Shown: in pieces, positions 7,424 through 14,090 of the stretch
Position numbering within the stretch: the stretch's first letter is position 1
How the letters are laid out: each line of letters opens with the position of its first letter
Assembly (NCBI GenBank): GCA_016866415.1
Contig: VGML01000038.1
Location: forward strand, 1 to 14,090
Origin: Bacteroidota bacterium
GTDB lineage: Bacteria; Bacteroidota; Bacteroidia; Flavobacteriales_D; Crocinitomicaceae
Direction of reading: 5' to 3'
Length of the DNA stretch: 14,090 nucleotides
Made by a program: the position numbers and the translations under genes
Notes under the pieces: generated by a model
What the model was told of the DNA's origin: nothing
What the model saw: only the letters and a program-made list of their open reading frames with translations
Databases searched by the model: none

Positions 7424-8773
7424 ATGGCAGAAATTGAAATTCGATTGCCCAAAATGGGTGAAAGTGTAACAGAGGCGACTATAACAAATTGGTTAAAAAA
7501 CATTGGTGATTCAGTATCAATCGATGAACCACTAGTTGAAGTTGCCACAGATAAAGTTGACAATGAATTACCTTCTGAAGCTGCCGGAACCCTTGTTAAA
7601 ATTTTATTTGAAAAAGATCAAGTTGCCAAGGTTGGTGATATAATTGCTCTTTTATCAACAGATGGAAGCACAGTTACAAGAGAATTTGTACCTGAGTCGA
7701 AAAAAGAAGAAACGGTTGCACCTGTTAAAACAAAAGCTGTAGTAGAATTAAAAGCATCTTCATCAACAGAAGCAATTTCAAAAAATGGTTCAAATGGCAA
7801 GTTTTTCTCTCCTCTTGTTAGAAGTATTGCTCAAAAAGAGAATGTTTCTAAATCCGAACTGGATTCTATACAAGGTTCTGGTCAAGAGGGCAGAGTTACG
7901 AAAAACGATTTGATTTCGTATTTGGCAAATCGAGTAAATTCTGCTCAAAGAGTTGAAGTGATTTCAGACAATAAACTACCTCTTGCTCCGAAAGTAGATT
8001 CACCTCAAATTGTCGGTGGAGGATTTTTAAGTAACATCAAAGAACCGATTGTGGTTCCGAATCCGGGAGACGAAATTATCGAAATGGATCGTATGAGGAA
8101 GCTAATTGCTGATCACATGGTTATGTCCGTTCACGTCTCTCCTCATGTTACATCATACGTGGAAGCTGACGTCACTAAAATCGTTAATTGGAGAAATAAA
8201 GTCAAAAAGAAATTTTTGGAGCGTGAAGGAGAAAACATTACTTTTACGCCAATCCTAATTGAAGCGATTGTTAAGGCTATTAAAGATTTTCCAATGGTAA
8301 ATGTTTCAGTTTCAGGAAATAATATCATCAAACGAAAAGATATTAATATTGGAATGGCTACCGCTCTTCCTTCAGGTAACTTAATTGTGCCTGTAATTAA
8401 AAACGCGGATCGTATGAATTTGACAGGTTTAACAAAAGCGGTTAATGAACTGGCGAACAACGCAAGAAACAATAAATTGAAGCCTGAAGATATTCAAGGA
8501 GGAACGTACACCGTAACAAACGTTGGTTCCTTTGGAAATGTAATGGGAACGCCAATCATTAATCAACCGCAAGTTGCTATTTTGGCATTAGGAGCGATTC
8601 GAAAAGTTCCAGCTGTTATCGAAACACTTGAAGGTGATTTCATCGGTATCCGTCATAAAATGTTCCTTTCTCATTCATATGATCATCGAGTTGTTGATGG
8701 GGCTCTTGGAGGACAATTTGTTAGACGAGTAGCAGACTATTTGGAAGACTTTGATTTGGAAAGAGAATTTTAA
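7424..8773 (+). CDS. 2-oxo acid dehydrogenase complex E2, dihydrolipoamide acyltransferase (probably branched-chain type)
   Basis: This is the core acyltransferase of a 2-oxo acid dehydrogenase complex, moving an acyl group from lipoyl-lysine to CoA. The single N-terminal lipoyl domain (residues 3-78) has the lipoylation site Lys44 in ATDKVDNELPS. A peripheral E1/E3-subunit-binding domain is at about 127-167 (SPLVRSIAQKENVSKSEL through GRVTKNDL). The catalytic domain, about 206-449, ends with YDHRVVDG, giving active-site His421 and Asp425. The linkers are Ser/Ala/Lys/Val rich. DKVD followed by ELPSEAAG resembles branched-chain (BkdB) E2 more than SucB, which usually has DKVTVE, so I lean to branched-chain 2-oxo acids, but pyruvate or 2-oxoglutarate cannot be excluded. 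No E1 gene is adjacent. The E3 gene lpdA is upstream in the same orientation but separated by other operons. The start follows its own -7 box. Confidence 0.93.
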   Translation: MAEIEIRLPKMGESVTEATITNWLKNIGDSVSIDEPLVEVATDKVDNELPSEAAGTLVKILFEKDQVAKVGDIIALLSTDGSTVTREFVPESKKEETVAPVKTKAVVELKASSSTEAISKNGSNGKFFSPLVRSIAQKENVSKSELDSIQGSGQEGRVTKNDLISYLANRVNSAQRVEVISDNKLPLAPKVDSPQIVGGGFLSNIKEPIVVPNPGDEIIEMDRMRKLIADHMVMSVHVSPHVTSYVEADVTKIVNWRNKVKKKFLEREGENITFTPILIEAIVKAIKDFPMVNVSVSGNNIIKRKDINIGMATALPSGNLIVPVIKNADRMNLTGLTKAVNELANNARNNKLKPEDIQGGTYTVTNVGSFGNVMGTPIINQPQVAILALGAIRKVPAVIETLEGDFIGIRHKMFLSHSYDHRVVDGALGGQFVRRVADYLEDFDLEREF

Positions 8774-8792
8774 AAAACCAACCTACTAACCT

Positions 8793-11102
8793 ATGAAAAA
8801 ATTAATTTGGTTATTCCTATTTTTGCCTGTTTTTGGGGTATTCGGTCAGTTCACAGAGACCGAAGTGAAAAACATGATAAGTCAATCCTCTGAAAAGGAG
8901 CTCGTTTTTAACTGCTCTCGTTTTCTTCAGGAGAATCATTATCATTTTGCTGAAATAATTACGAATAGGTTATTAGAAATTAAACCTGAAAATCCAAACT
9001 ATAACTACCGTAAAGGTTTTATTGTTCTTGGAATGCGAAGAGATGAAGTTACTGCCATTAAATACTTGACTAAAGCTACAAATGGCTCAAAAATTCAGAG
9101 AAATTATGATATATACTCCGTTGGAGAAGATGCTGTGCCTGCTGATGCATTTTTTCATCTTGGACGTGCTTACCATTTGGATGAAAAATTTGAAAAAGCG
9201 GTAGACAATTATAAAAAATTTTTAGAATTAACCGCAAAAGAATCTGAGTTGGTGCCTGAAGCTAAAAAACGCATCGTTCAATGTTCCGTGGCTAAAAAAT
9301 TAATTGCTCAACCCCAGAATGTGAATATTCGCAATATTGGTCCAACTATTAACACGGAATACGCAGACTTTTCTTCCAATATTTCTTTGGACGGTGGTGC
9401 ATTATATTTTACATCCAGAAGACCCTGGGCTGATAAATCATCAGATAATTTTAGAGATCCGATGTTAAATCATTTTCCAGAAGATATTTATCAAGCTTCA
9501 AGAAATGCCGAATCTTGGAAAAGTCCAAATAGAATGGGAATGTGTAAGCCTCAATTCAACGAAGCAACAGTTAGCGTTAGTATTGATGAACGAAGAGTTT
9601 ACACGTACAACGATAAAATTGGTATTGGAGATATTTACTACAGTGAATATCGGGATGGGAAATTTAGTGATATTATACCTGTAGAATTTAAAGGTGTCAA
9701 TGACGACAAATGGTGGGATACTCATTACACTGTTTCACCTGATGGAAAAATGATTTTCTTCGTCTCTGATAAACCTGGAGGATATGGGAAAAGGGATATC
9801 TACTTCATGGAAAGATTGAATGGAGATTGGTCAAAACCAGAAAATATAGGTGGAAATATAAATACGTGGAGCGATGAAGACTCTCCATTTATGGGTCTTG
9901 ACAATAACACGCTTTATTTTTCAAGTAACGATTCCTCAAGTATGGGCGAATTTGATATTTTTATGACTGTTCGTGATGAAAATGGAATTTGGTCCGAACC
10001 AGTAAATCTGGGATATCCAATAAATAGTGTTGGAGATGATATTTTCTACACGCATACTGCTGATGGAAAAAAAGCATATTTTACCTCTTTCCGCAAAGGA
10101 GGTTTAGGAGAACGAGATATTTATGAAACTGATTTGGTGAGCAATGTAAAGAACGTGGCTTTCTTAAATGGTCAAATTATTCATTCTAAAGGAAAAGAAA
10201 TTCCTGAAACTTCATATATTACTTTGAAATGTGCTGATTGTGAAGACAAATCTGAGAGTATTGTTAATCCTAGAATTACAGATGGTGTTTTTCTTTCCAC
10301 ACTGGATAAATGTAAGAACTATGAGTTAAGTTATTATTACGGACCAGGTGATAAGAGACCATTGAAACAATCTTTTTCTACGTCATGTGACATTTCTTAT
10401 CAAGAAATAAGTCGAAAAGTAATCTTAGACGAAGATAATCAAATCATTTTTCCGATTTATAACTATAGATTCGAAGGTTTAGTTGCTGATAAATCAAATG
10501 TTAAACCTGTTCAAAACGCAAAAGTAGAGTTGATAGATAAAAATGGTTCAGTTATAGCCGTTACTTCTTCATCAACTGGAATTGTTTCCGCTGACATTAC
10601 AAAAGGGAAGGCATTCGGTGACTCATTGATTTATAAAGTGAATATCTCCGCTGATGGTTATATATCTCAATCATTTGAGTTGAAGGAAGCATTAACACTT
10701 GATTCAGTTGTTAAAAAATCATTCTTGATTGATAAGAAAGCTCCTGGTACAGATTTAGGGCCATTCTTGATTCTATATAATTTTGACAAATATGATTTGA
10801 GACCAGATGCAATAGAGCTTTTAAATAAAGTTGTAGATGTGATGAATCAAAATCCTGAAATTAAAGTTGAGTTAGGTTCTCATACGGATTCTCGTGGAAA
10901 AGATGCTTACAACCAAAAATTATCACAAAAGAGAGCAGAGTCAGCAGCTGATTATATCGCTAAACGAATCACAGATCCTTCTCGCATTACTTATAAAGGT
11001 TATGGAGAAACGAAGTTGAAAAACAAATGTGATGATGGTGTTAAATGCAACGAGGCCGATCATCAGGTTAATAGAAGAACAGAATTTATTATTAAGGAAT
11101 AA
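8793..11102 (+). CDS. OmpA-family protein with TPR, beta-propeller, regulatory-like and peptidoglycan-binding domains (PorE-like)
   Basis: The 769-aa envelope protein has the domain order known for PorE (PG1058) of the type IX secretion system. A signal peptide MKKLIWLFLFLPVFGVFG opens it. TPR-like helices follow to about residue 165 (for example FFHLGRAYHLDEKFEKAVDNY). A WD40/PD40-like beta-propeller spans about 176-447, with repeated SPDGKMIFFVSDKPGGYGKR-type blades. A carboxypeptidase-regulatory-like fold is at about 559-640. The OmpA C-terminal domain is at about 655-769, with SHTDSRG (697-702), Asp728 in DPSRI and NRRTEF (760-765) as the diaminopimelate-contacting residues; its CDDGVKC loop has Cys746 and Cys752. 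The signal region has no lipobox cysteine, unlike P. gingivalis PorE, so the protein would be periplasmic and not lipid-anchored. It starts 19 nt after the E2 stop, so it is probably co-transcribed. Assignment to T9SS rests on architecture; many OmpA paralogues in this phylum share it. Confidence 0.85.
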   Translation: MKKLIWLFLFLPVFGVFGQFTETEVKNMISQSSEKELVFNCSRFLQENHYHFAEIITNRLLEIKPENPNYNYRKGFIVLGMRRDEVTAIKYLTKATNGSKIQRNYDIYSVGEDAVPADAFFHLGRAYHLDEKFEKAVDNYKKFLELTAKESELVPEAKKRIVQCSVAKKLIAQPQNVNIRNIGPTINTEYADFSSNISLDGGALYFTSRRPWADKSSDNFRDPMLNHFPEDIYQASRNAESWKSPNRMGMCKPQFNEATVSVSIDERRVYTYNDKIGIGDIYYSEYRDGKFSDIIPVEFKGVNDDKWWDTHYTVSPDGKMIFFVSDKPGGYGKRDIYFMERLNGDWSKPENIGGNINTWSDEDSPFMGLDNNTLYFSSNDSSSMGEFDIFMTVRDENGIWSEPVNLGYPINSVGDDIFYTHTADGKKAYFTSFRKGGLGERDIYETDLVSNVKNVAFLNGQIIHSKGKEIPETSYITLKCADCEDKSESIVNPRITDGVFLSTLDKCKNYELSYYYGPGDKRPLKQSFSTSCDISYQEISRKVILDEDNQIIFPIYNYRFEGLVADKSNVKPVQNAKVELIDKNGSVIAVTSSSTGIVSADITKGKAFGDSLIYKVNISADGYISQSFELKEALTLDSVVKKSFLIDKKAPGTDLGPFLILYNFDKYDLRPDAIELLNKVVDVMNQNPEIKVELGSHTDSRGKDAYNQKLSQKRAESAADYIAKRITDPSRITYKGYGETKLKNKCDDGVKCNEADHQVNRRTEFIIKE

Positions 11103-11108
11103 CAACCC

Positions 11109-11134
11109 AAAGCCCAATGAAAGTTGGGCTTTTT
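11109..11134 (+). terminator. Intrinsic terminator after the PorE-like gene
   Basis: AAAGCCCAA (11109-11117) and TTGGGCTTT (11124-11132) form a perfect 9-bp stem with a 6-nt loop, TGAAAG. The T stretch 11130-11134 ends it. It lies 6 nt after the stop codon and only 8 nt before the exonuclease ATG at 11143, so it closes the E2/OmpA unit and isolates the next gene. Confidence 0.85.
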
Positions 11135-11142
11135 AATTCAAT

Positions 11143-11985
11143 ATGAAATTAAACTTAACAAAGTCTTTGTGCGTGTTTGATTTAGAGACAACAGGCACGC
11201 AAATTACAAAAGATCGAATTGTTCAAATTGCCATTATAAAGCTTTTACCCAATGGTGAGCAACAAGAATATAATCAACTCATTAATCCAACAATTGCTAT
11301 TCCGGATGATATTGCCTTAATTCATGGCATTACAAACGATAGAGTAAAAGATTGTCCGAAATTCGCTGATAAAGCATCAGAAATTGCAAATTTCATCGGT
11401 GATTCTGATCTGGCGGGATATAATTCAAATAAATTTGATATTCCAGTTTTAGCAGAAGAATTTCTGAGAGCTGAATTTGAATTCGACATCTCGAATCGTA
11501 GGTTTATTGACGTTCAGAATATTTTCCATAAAATGGAACAGCGAACCCTTGCTGCCGCGTACCAATTTTATTGTGATAGAAAAATTGAAAATGCACACGA
11601 TGCCCTATATGATACGCGTGCGACTTTGGATGTTTTTCTTGCCCAATTAGATCGCTACGAAAATCTCAAAAACGACGTGTCATTTTTAGCCGAATTCTCA
11701 AGGGCGGGTGAATTTGAAATTGTTGATTTGGCTGGACGGTTGGCCAGAAATAAGAAAGGAGATGTTGTCTATAATTTTGGAAAACACAATGGCAAAAGTG
11801 TTGCTGAGGTATTGAAAATAGAACCTGGATATTATGGATGGATGCTTGATGCTGATTTCCCATTGTACACCAAGCAATGTCTTAGAATTGAAATGCAGCG
11901 AATCAAGGAGATTTCCAATGTTTCAACAACGGTTTCAATGGAAGATAAATTGAATCAACTAAAAAATAAATTTAATTCAAAATGA
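11143..11985 (+). CDS. DnaQ-like 3'-5' exonuclease (DEDDh), with C-terminal accessory domain
   Basis: The N-terminal 165 residues are an RNase-T/DnaQ exonuclease domain with the full DEDDh set: FDLETTG places Asp13 and Glu15 (Exo I), GYNSNKFDIPVL places Asp99 (Exo II), and AHDALYDT places His152 and Asp157 (Exo III). It therefore should hydrolyse DNA or RNA from 3' ends using two metal ions. A C-terminal region of about 90 residues (KGDVVYNFGKHNGKSVAEVL, then YYGWMLDADFP) resembles the small domain seen at the end of exodeoxyribonuclease X-like proteins. There are no polymerase, helicase or UvrC-like domains, so it may be either a stand-alone repair exonuclease or a replicative proofreading subunit. 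The length is 280 aa. Its stop overlaps the next start as ATGA. No promoter box is visible in the short gap after the terminator. Confidence 0.9.
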   Translation: MKLNLTKSLCVFDLETTGTQITKDRIVQIAIIKLLPNGEQQEYNQLINPTIAIPDDIALIHGITNDRVKDCPKFADKASEIANFIGDSDLAGYNSNKFDIPVLAEEFLRAEFEFDISNRRFIDVQNIFHKMEQRTLAAAYQFYCDRKIENAHDALYDTRATLDVFLAQLDRYENLKNDVSFLAEFSRAGEFEIVDLAGRLARNKKGDVVYNFGKHNGKSVAEVLKIEPGYYGWMLDADFPLYTKQCLRIEMQRIKEISNVSTTVSMEDKLNQLKNKFNSK

Positions 11986-12590
11986 AAATAATTTGCATTG
12001 GTAGAAATTACGCAGAGCATGCGAAAGAATTAAATAACGATCTTCCAGAGGAACCATTATTCTTTCTCAAACCAGATACGGCTCTTCTAAAAGAAAAAGA
12101 TTTTTATTATCCGAATTTCACGAACGACCTTCATTTTGAATGCGAAATTGTTGTCAAAATTGATAAAGTAGGTAAGAACATAGAACAAAAATTTGCAAAC
12201 AAATATTATTCTGAAATTACTCTGGGAATTGATTTTACAGCAAGAGATTTACAGCAAAAATGTAAGGAGAAAGGTTTACCTTGGGAAAAAGCGAAAGGAT
12301 TTGATAATAGCGCTCCCATTTCTAATAAATGGGTGAAATTAAAAGATATTGATTTTGCGTCCACTGAATTCTGTTTTTTTCAAAATAATGAGCAAAGGCA
12401 ACAAGGATTTACCCGAGACATGATCTTCAATATTGATGAAATAATAGCTTATGTTTCGAAATTCATTACCTTGAAAACTGGTGATTTAATTTTTACCGGA
12501 ACGCCTGCGGGAGTTGGGCCAGTGGCGATTGGAGATATCCTAAGAGCAACATTGAATGGTGAAGAAATGTTCTTGTTTCATGTGAAATAA
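11982..12590 (+). CDS. Fumarylacetoacetate hydrolase family protein, FAHD1/YcgM type (acylpyruvase / oxaloacetate decarboxylase or tautomerase)
   Basis: This is a short single-domain FAH-family enzyme (202 aa), the size of FAHD1/YcgM. Members of that group cleave acylpyruvates or decarboxylate or tautomerise oxaloacetate in the cytoplasm. GRNYAEHAKEL provides the mobile lid residues His13 and Glu16. The Mg2+ ligands are Glu53 and Glu55 in HFECEIV and Asp84 in GIDFTARDLQ. Lys105 in EKAKGFDNSAPIS is the conserved active-site lysine, and FTGTPAGVGP forms the C-terminal substrate loop. All expected catalytic residues are present. The start overlaps the exonuclease stop by 4 nt, which implies coupling, though I see no biochemical link between the two. 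Its stop codon directly abuts the stop of the convergent T9SS gene. The true substrate cannot be told from sequence. Confidence 0.92.
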   Translation: MKIICIGRNYAEHAKELNNDLPEEPLFFLKPDTALLKEKDFYYPNFTNDLHFECEIVVKIDKVGKNIEQKFANKYYSEITLGIDFTARDLQQKCKEKGLPWEKAKGFDNSAPISNKWVKLKDIDFASTEFCFFQNNEQRQQGFTRDMIFNIDEIIAYVSKFITLKTGDLIFTGTPAGVGPVAIGDILRATLNGEEMFLFHVK

Positions 12591-13076
12591 TCAATTTTTC
12601 ACGATTCTATACACACGTTCAGTTTTCATTTCCTTTAAAAAATAAATTCCCTTAGGTAAATTCTGAATTTCAATTGTTGATAATTGATTTGTAACGAAAA
12701 AACGATTTAACTCTTTCCAATCACTGCTATAAAGTTGAATTTCTAATGGAAAGAAATTAGACTGAATTTTGAGTTCTCCCGACGTCGGATTTGGAAATAA
12801 AAGTAATTTATTGGAATTAATAAAATGCTCTTCTAGTTCAACTGAGCTATTAACATCATGTTCCAAGTAAAAAAGTCCACCTAAATCTTGTCCGATGAAC
12901 ATATCCAAATTACCATCGCTATCTATATCATTTACAAACACAGAACTGTAAGCTCCAATATTTTTGGAAAGATTTAAGAAATTATCTGATACGGTAGAAA
13001 AAGATTCACCACTATTTAAATTATTTTCAATCGAATCATAAAAGTGAATTGTTCCTTCTAATGTTCCAACCATCAA
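12591..13076 (-). CDS. C-terminal part of an FG-GAP/VCBS protein with T9SS type A sorting domain (downstream of a frame break)
   Basis: This open stretch of 161 codons is best read as the 3' end of the same gene as the 13122-14090 entry. The Met at 13076 is an internal residue of a beta-propeller strand (TFLMVGTLEG), and no promoter box is visible near it, so it is unlikely to be an independent start. One more calcium-binding-type repeat, DIDSDGNLD, lies at about 12895-12935. The last 70 or so residues are a Por secretion system C-terminal sorting domain: LLLFPNPTSGELKIQS, then IEIQNLPKGIYFLK, ending YRIVKN. That domain sends cargo through the T9SS for anchoring or release at the cell surface. 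Without its N-terminal signal peptide, a product from here alone could not be exported. Its stop abuts that of the FAH-family gene. Confidence 0.8.
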   Translation of the reverse strand: MMVGTLEGTIHFYDSIENNLNSGESFSTVSDNFLNLSKNIGAYSSVFVNDIDSDGNLDMFIGQDLGGLFYLEHDVNSSVELEEHFINSNKLLLFPNPTSGELKIQSNFFPLEIQLYSSDWKELNRFFVTNQLSTIEIQNLPKGIYFLKEMKTERVYRIVKN

Positions 13077-13097
13077 GAAAGTTGTATCTTGATAAGT

Positions 13098-13124
13098 AAA
13101 AAATGCGGAACTGCATATCCATCA
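13098..13124 (-). other. Double frame-shift site with in-frame UGA inside the T9SS cargo gene
   Basis: Read on the minus strand, the frame runs TCT CCC TGA and stops at 13124-13122. Skipping the T at 13124 gives CCC GAT GGA TAT GCA GTT CCG CAT, translating to PDGYAVPH, a propeller-like continuation. Further on, the six-T run (minus strand of 13098-13103) must be read as seven Ts to return to the frame of FTYQDTTFLMVG. So one base too many and one too few lie about 21-26 nt apart and cancel. This is either a real lesion, a pair of sequence errors, or recoding. Confidence 0.8.
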
Positions 13125-14090
13125 GGGAGAGGTTGAAGTGGAAACATCAACTCCTCCAAGCAGCGTATTTTTTAATTGAAAGTTTGGAATTAAGGTGGAA
13201 CCAATATTTTCATAGTACTTGAGTTCTCCAGTTTTATTACCAATTACCAAGTCCAATTTACCATCCTTGTTTAGATCTATTAACTGGGGAGCTGCATATT
13301 GTCCAACATTTATAATTTGTCCCAAATTATCTGTATAATTCAAAACAGCTGTTGCAAAAGTTGGATTGCTGCCCGTGGTTGTGTTTTTCAAGAAGCAAAG
13401 TGTACCATTTTCTAAACCGAGAATTAAATCCTTCTTTCCATCACCATTAAGATCACCAAAAGTTGGGATTAGCCTCAAGCCAAGATTGGTTTGTGATAAA
13501 TTATTAAAATCACTATCAATAAAAGTGAAGACCGGGTTTGTTGACGATCCCGTATTTTTGTAATAGGAGATTTTACTTTCCTTTGTTAATGTCGGTTTGT
13601 ATGAGAAGAAATTAGCAACAAATAAATCCTCCAATCCGTCATTGTCAATATCAACTAAAACAGGAATGGAACCTGTTCCGTGTTCAATCATATCTGCTTG
13701 CAAAAAGGATTTAGTTTCGAAAATGAAATTCGGTGTTGTGTTTGTACCCGAATTTTTATATTTAACCAAACTAGTCTCGTTTTCAGAAACGTTCTTTGCA
13801 TTGGGTGCAACGATAAGATCTTTTTTGTTGTCAAAGTCAACATCAACCCAATAAGCAGCAGGAAATAGTTGCATATTAACCGGAGTAGTATTGGATGGGA
13901 AATTCGGATTGACAGAAATCATTAAAGAATTTGAATTCACGCTTGTTCCGCCATTAATTAAAAGAATTAATGAAGGGTATGCAACATCTCCTAAAATTAG
14001 ATCTTTGATGCCATTTCCGTTCATATCAATCGCTAAAACGGTTGAGCCCGCATGGGCTTTTTCAGCATCGTTTGGTTTAAGTTCTGGGTT
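13122..14090 (-). CDS. FG-GAP/VCBS-repeat beta-propeller protein, T9SS cargo, 5' end outside the window, ends at premature UGA
   Basis: The reading frame is open to the window edge, so the 5' end is missing; codons upstream of the first Met at 14024 (ending HAGSTVLAID) continue without a stop. The protein is built of propeller blades with calcium-binding-like loops: DMNGNGIKD, DVDFDNKKD, DIDNDGLED, DLNGDGKKD and DLNKDGKLD, followed by a sixth in the downstream piece. Between them are strands such as YYKNTGSSTNPVF and YENIGSTLIPNF. This FG-GAP/VCBS pattern is common in large surface-exposed adhesion or unknown-function T9SS cargo of Flavobacteriales. The frame ends at TGA 13124-13122, but the sorting domain needed for secretion lies beyond in the same frame. 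I read both pieces as one gene, complement of 12591 to beyond 14090, possibly a pseudogene. Confidence 0.85.
   Translation of the reverse strand, partial: NPELKPNDAEKAHAGSTVLAIDMNGNGIKDLILGDVAYPSLILLINGGTSVNSNSLMISVNPNFPSNTTPVNMQLFPAAYWVDVDFDNKKDLIVAPNAKNVSENETSLVKYKNSGTNTTPNFIFETKSFLQADMIEHGTGSIPVLVDIDNDGLEDLFVANFFSYKPTLTKESKISYYKNTGSSTNPVFTFIDSDFNNLSQTNLGLRLIPTFGDLNGDGKKDLILGLENGTLCFLKNTTTGSNPTFATAVLNYTDNLGQIINVGQYAAPQLIDLNKDGKLDLVIGNKTGELKYYENIGSTLIPNFQLKNTLLGGVDVSTSTSP

Noticed and set aside
13077..13121. A real intergenic gap between two separate minus-strand genes
   Set aside because: There is no promoter box, the Met at 13076 lies inside a propeller strand, and the two pieces only make a complete T9SS cargo when joined.
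13122..13124. UGA read as tryptophan or glycine (alternative genetic code)
   Set aside because: TGA is used as the normal stop of ridA, of the exonuclease gene and of the T9SS gene itself, and reading through gives WICSSAF, which does not look like a propeller blade, whereas the shifted frame does.
1..14090. CRISPR array, tRNA or rRNA gene, insertion sequence, integrase, toxin-antitoxin or phage-defence module
   Set aside because: No direct-repeat array, no cloverleaf-like sequence, no terminal inverted repeats or transposase, and every substantial gene has an ordinary metabolic or envelope assignment or is the single small membrane protein.

Overview
The window is about 14 kb of AT-rich DNA that looks like a Bacteroidota chromosome, most likely order Flavobacteriales, perhaps close to Fluviicola/Crocinitomicaceae (inference from gene content, not a database match). 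The evidence is a type IX secretion (T9SS) sorting domain, a TonB-dependent receptor with an N-terminal carboxypeptidase-regulatory-like domain, an OmpA-family protein with the PorE domain order, starts that mostly lack Shine-Dalgarno sequences, and several exact Bacteroidota -7 promoter boxes (TAnnTTTG).

Layout, left to right. A dihydrolipoyl dehydrogenase gene (71-1462, +) is followed by a small four-helix membrane protein of unknown role (1497-1898, +). Convergent to these, a minus-strand pair holds a class I glutamine amidotransferase of the PabA/TrpG type (4400-4963) and, downstream of it, a TonB-dependent outer-membrane receptor (1937-4357). A 55-nt divergent promoter region separates that pair from ridA (5019-5402, +), whose stop overlaps the start of a large membrane glycosyltransferase (5402-7351, +). 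A fresh promoter then precedes a 2-oxo acid dehydrogenase E2 gene (7424-8773, +) and a PorE-like OmpA-family protein (8793-11102, +), which ends in a clear intrinsic terminator. A DnaQ-like exonuclease (11143-11985, +) and a fumarylacetoacetate-hydrolase-family enzyme (11982-12590, +) overlap by ATGA. The right end is a minus-strand FG-GAP/VCBS-repeat protein with a T9SS sorting domain that runs off the window and is internally broken by a UGA.

Themes. E3 (lpdA) and E2 belong to the same kind of 2-oxo acid dehydrogenase complex, but they sit about 6 kb apart with no E1 between them. The TonB receptor, the PorE-like protein, the glycosyltransferase and the T9SS cargo are all envelope or secretion functions; the rest is housekeeping metabolism. 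I see no CRISPR array, tRNA, rRNA, insertion sequence or recognisable defence system. No gap between genes exceeds 300 bases.

The two observations most worth checking are: (1) the reading-frame break in the T9SS cargo gene, where two opposite one-base shifts 20-25 nt apart restore the frame, and each sits on a sequence resembling a classical recoding site; and (2) the glycosyltransferase, which fuses a family-2 catalytic domain to a WcaJ-like phosphoglycosyltransferase scaffold that seems to have lost its catalytic core.
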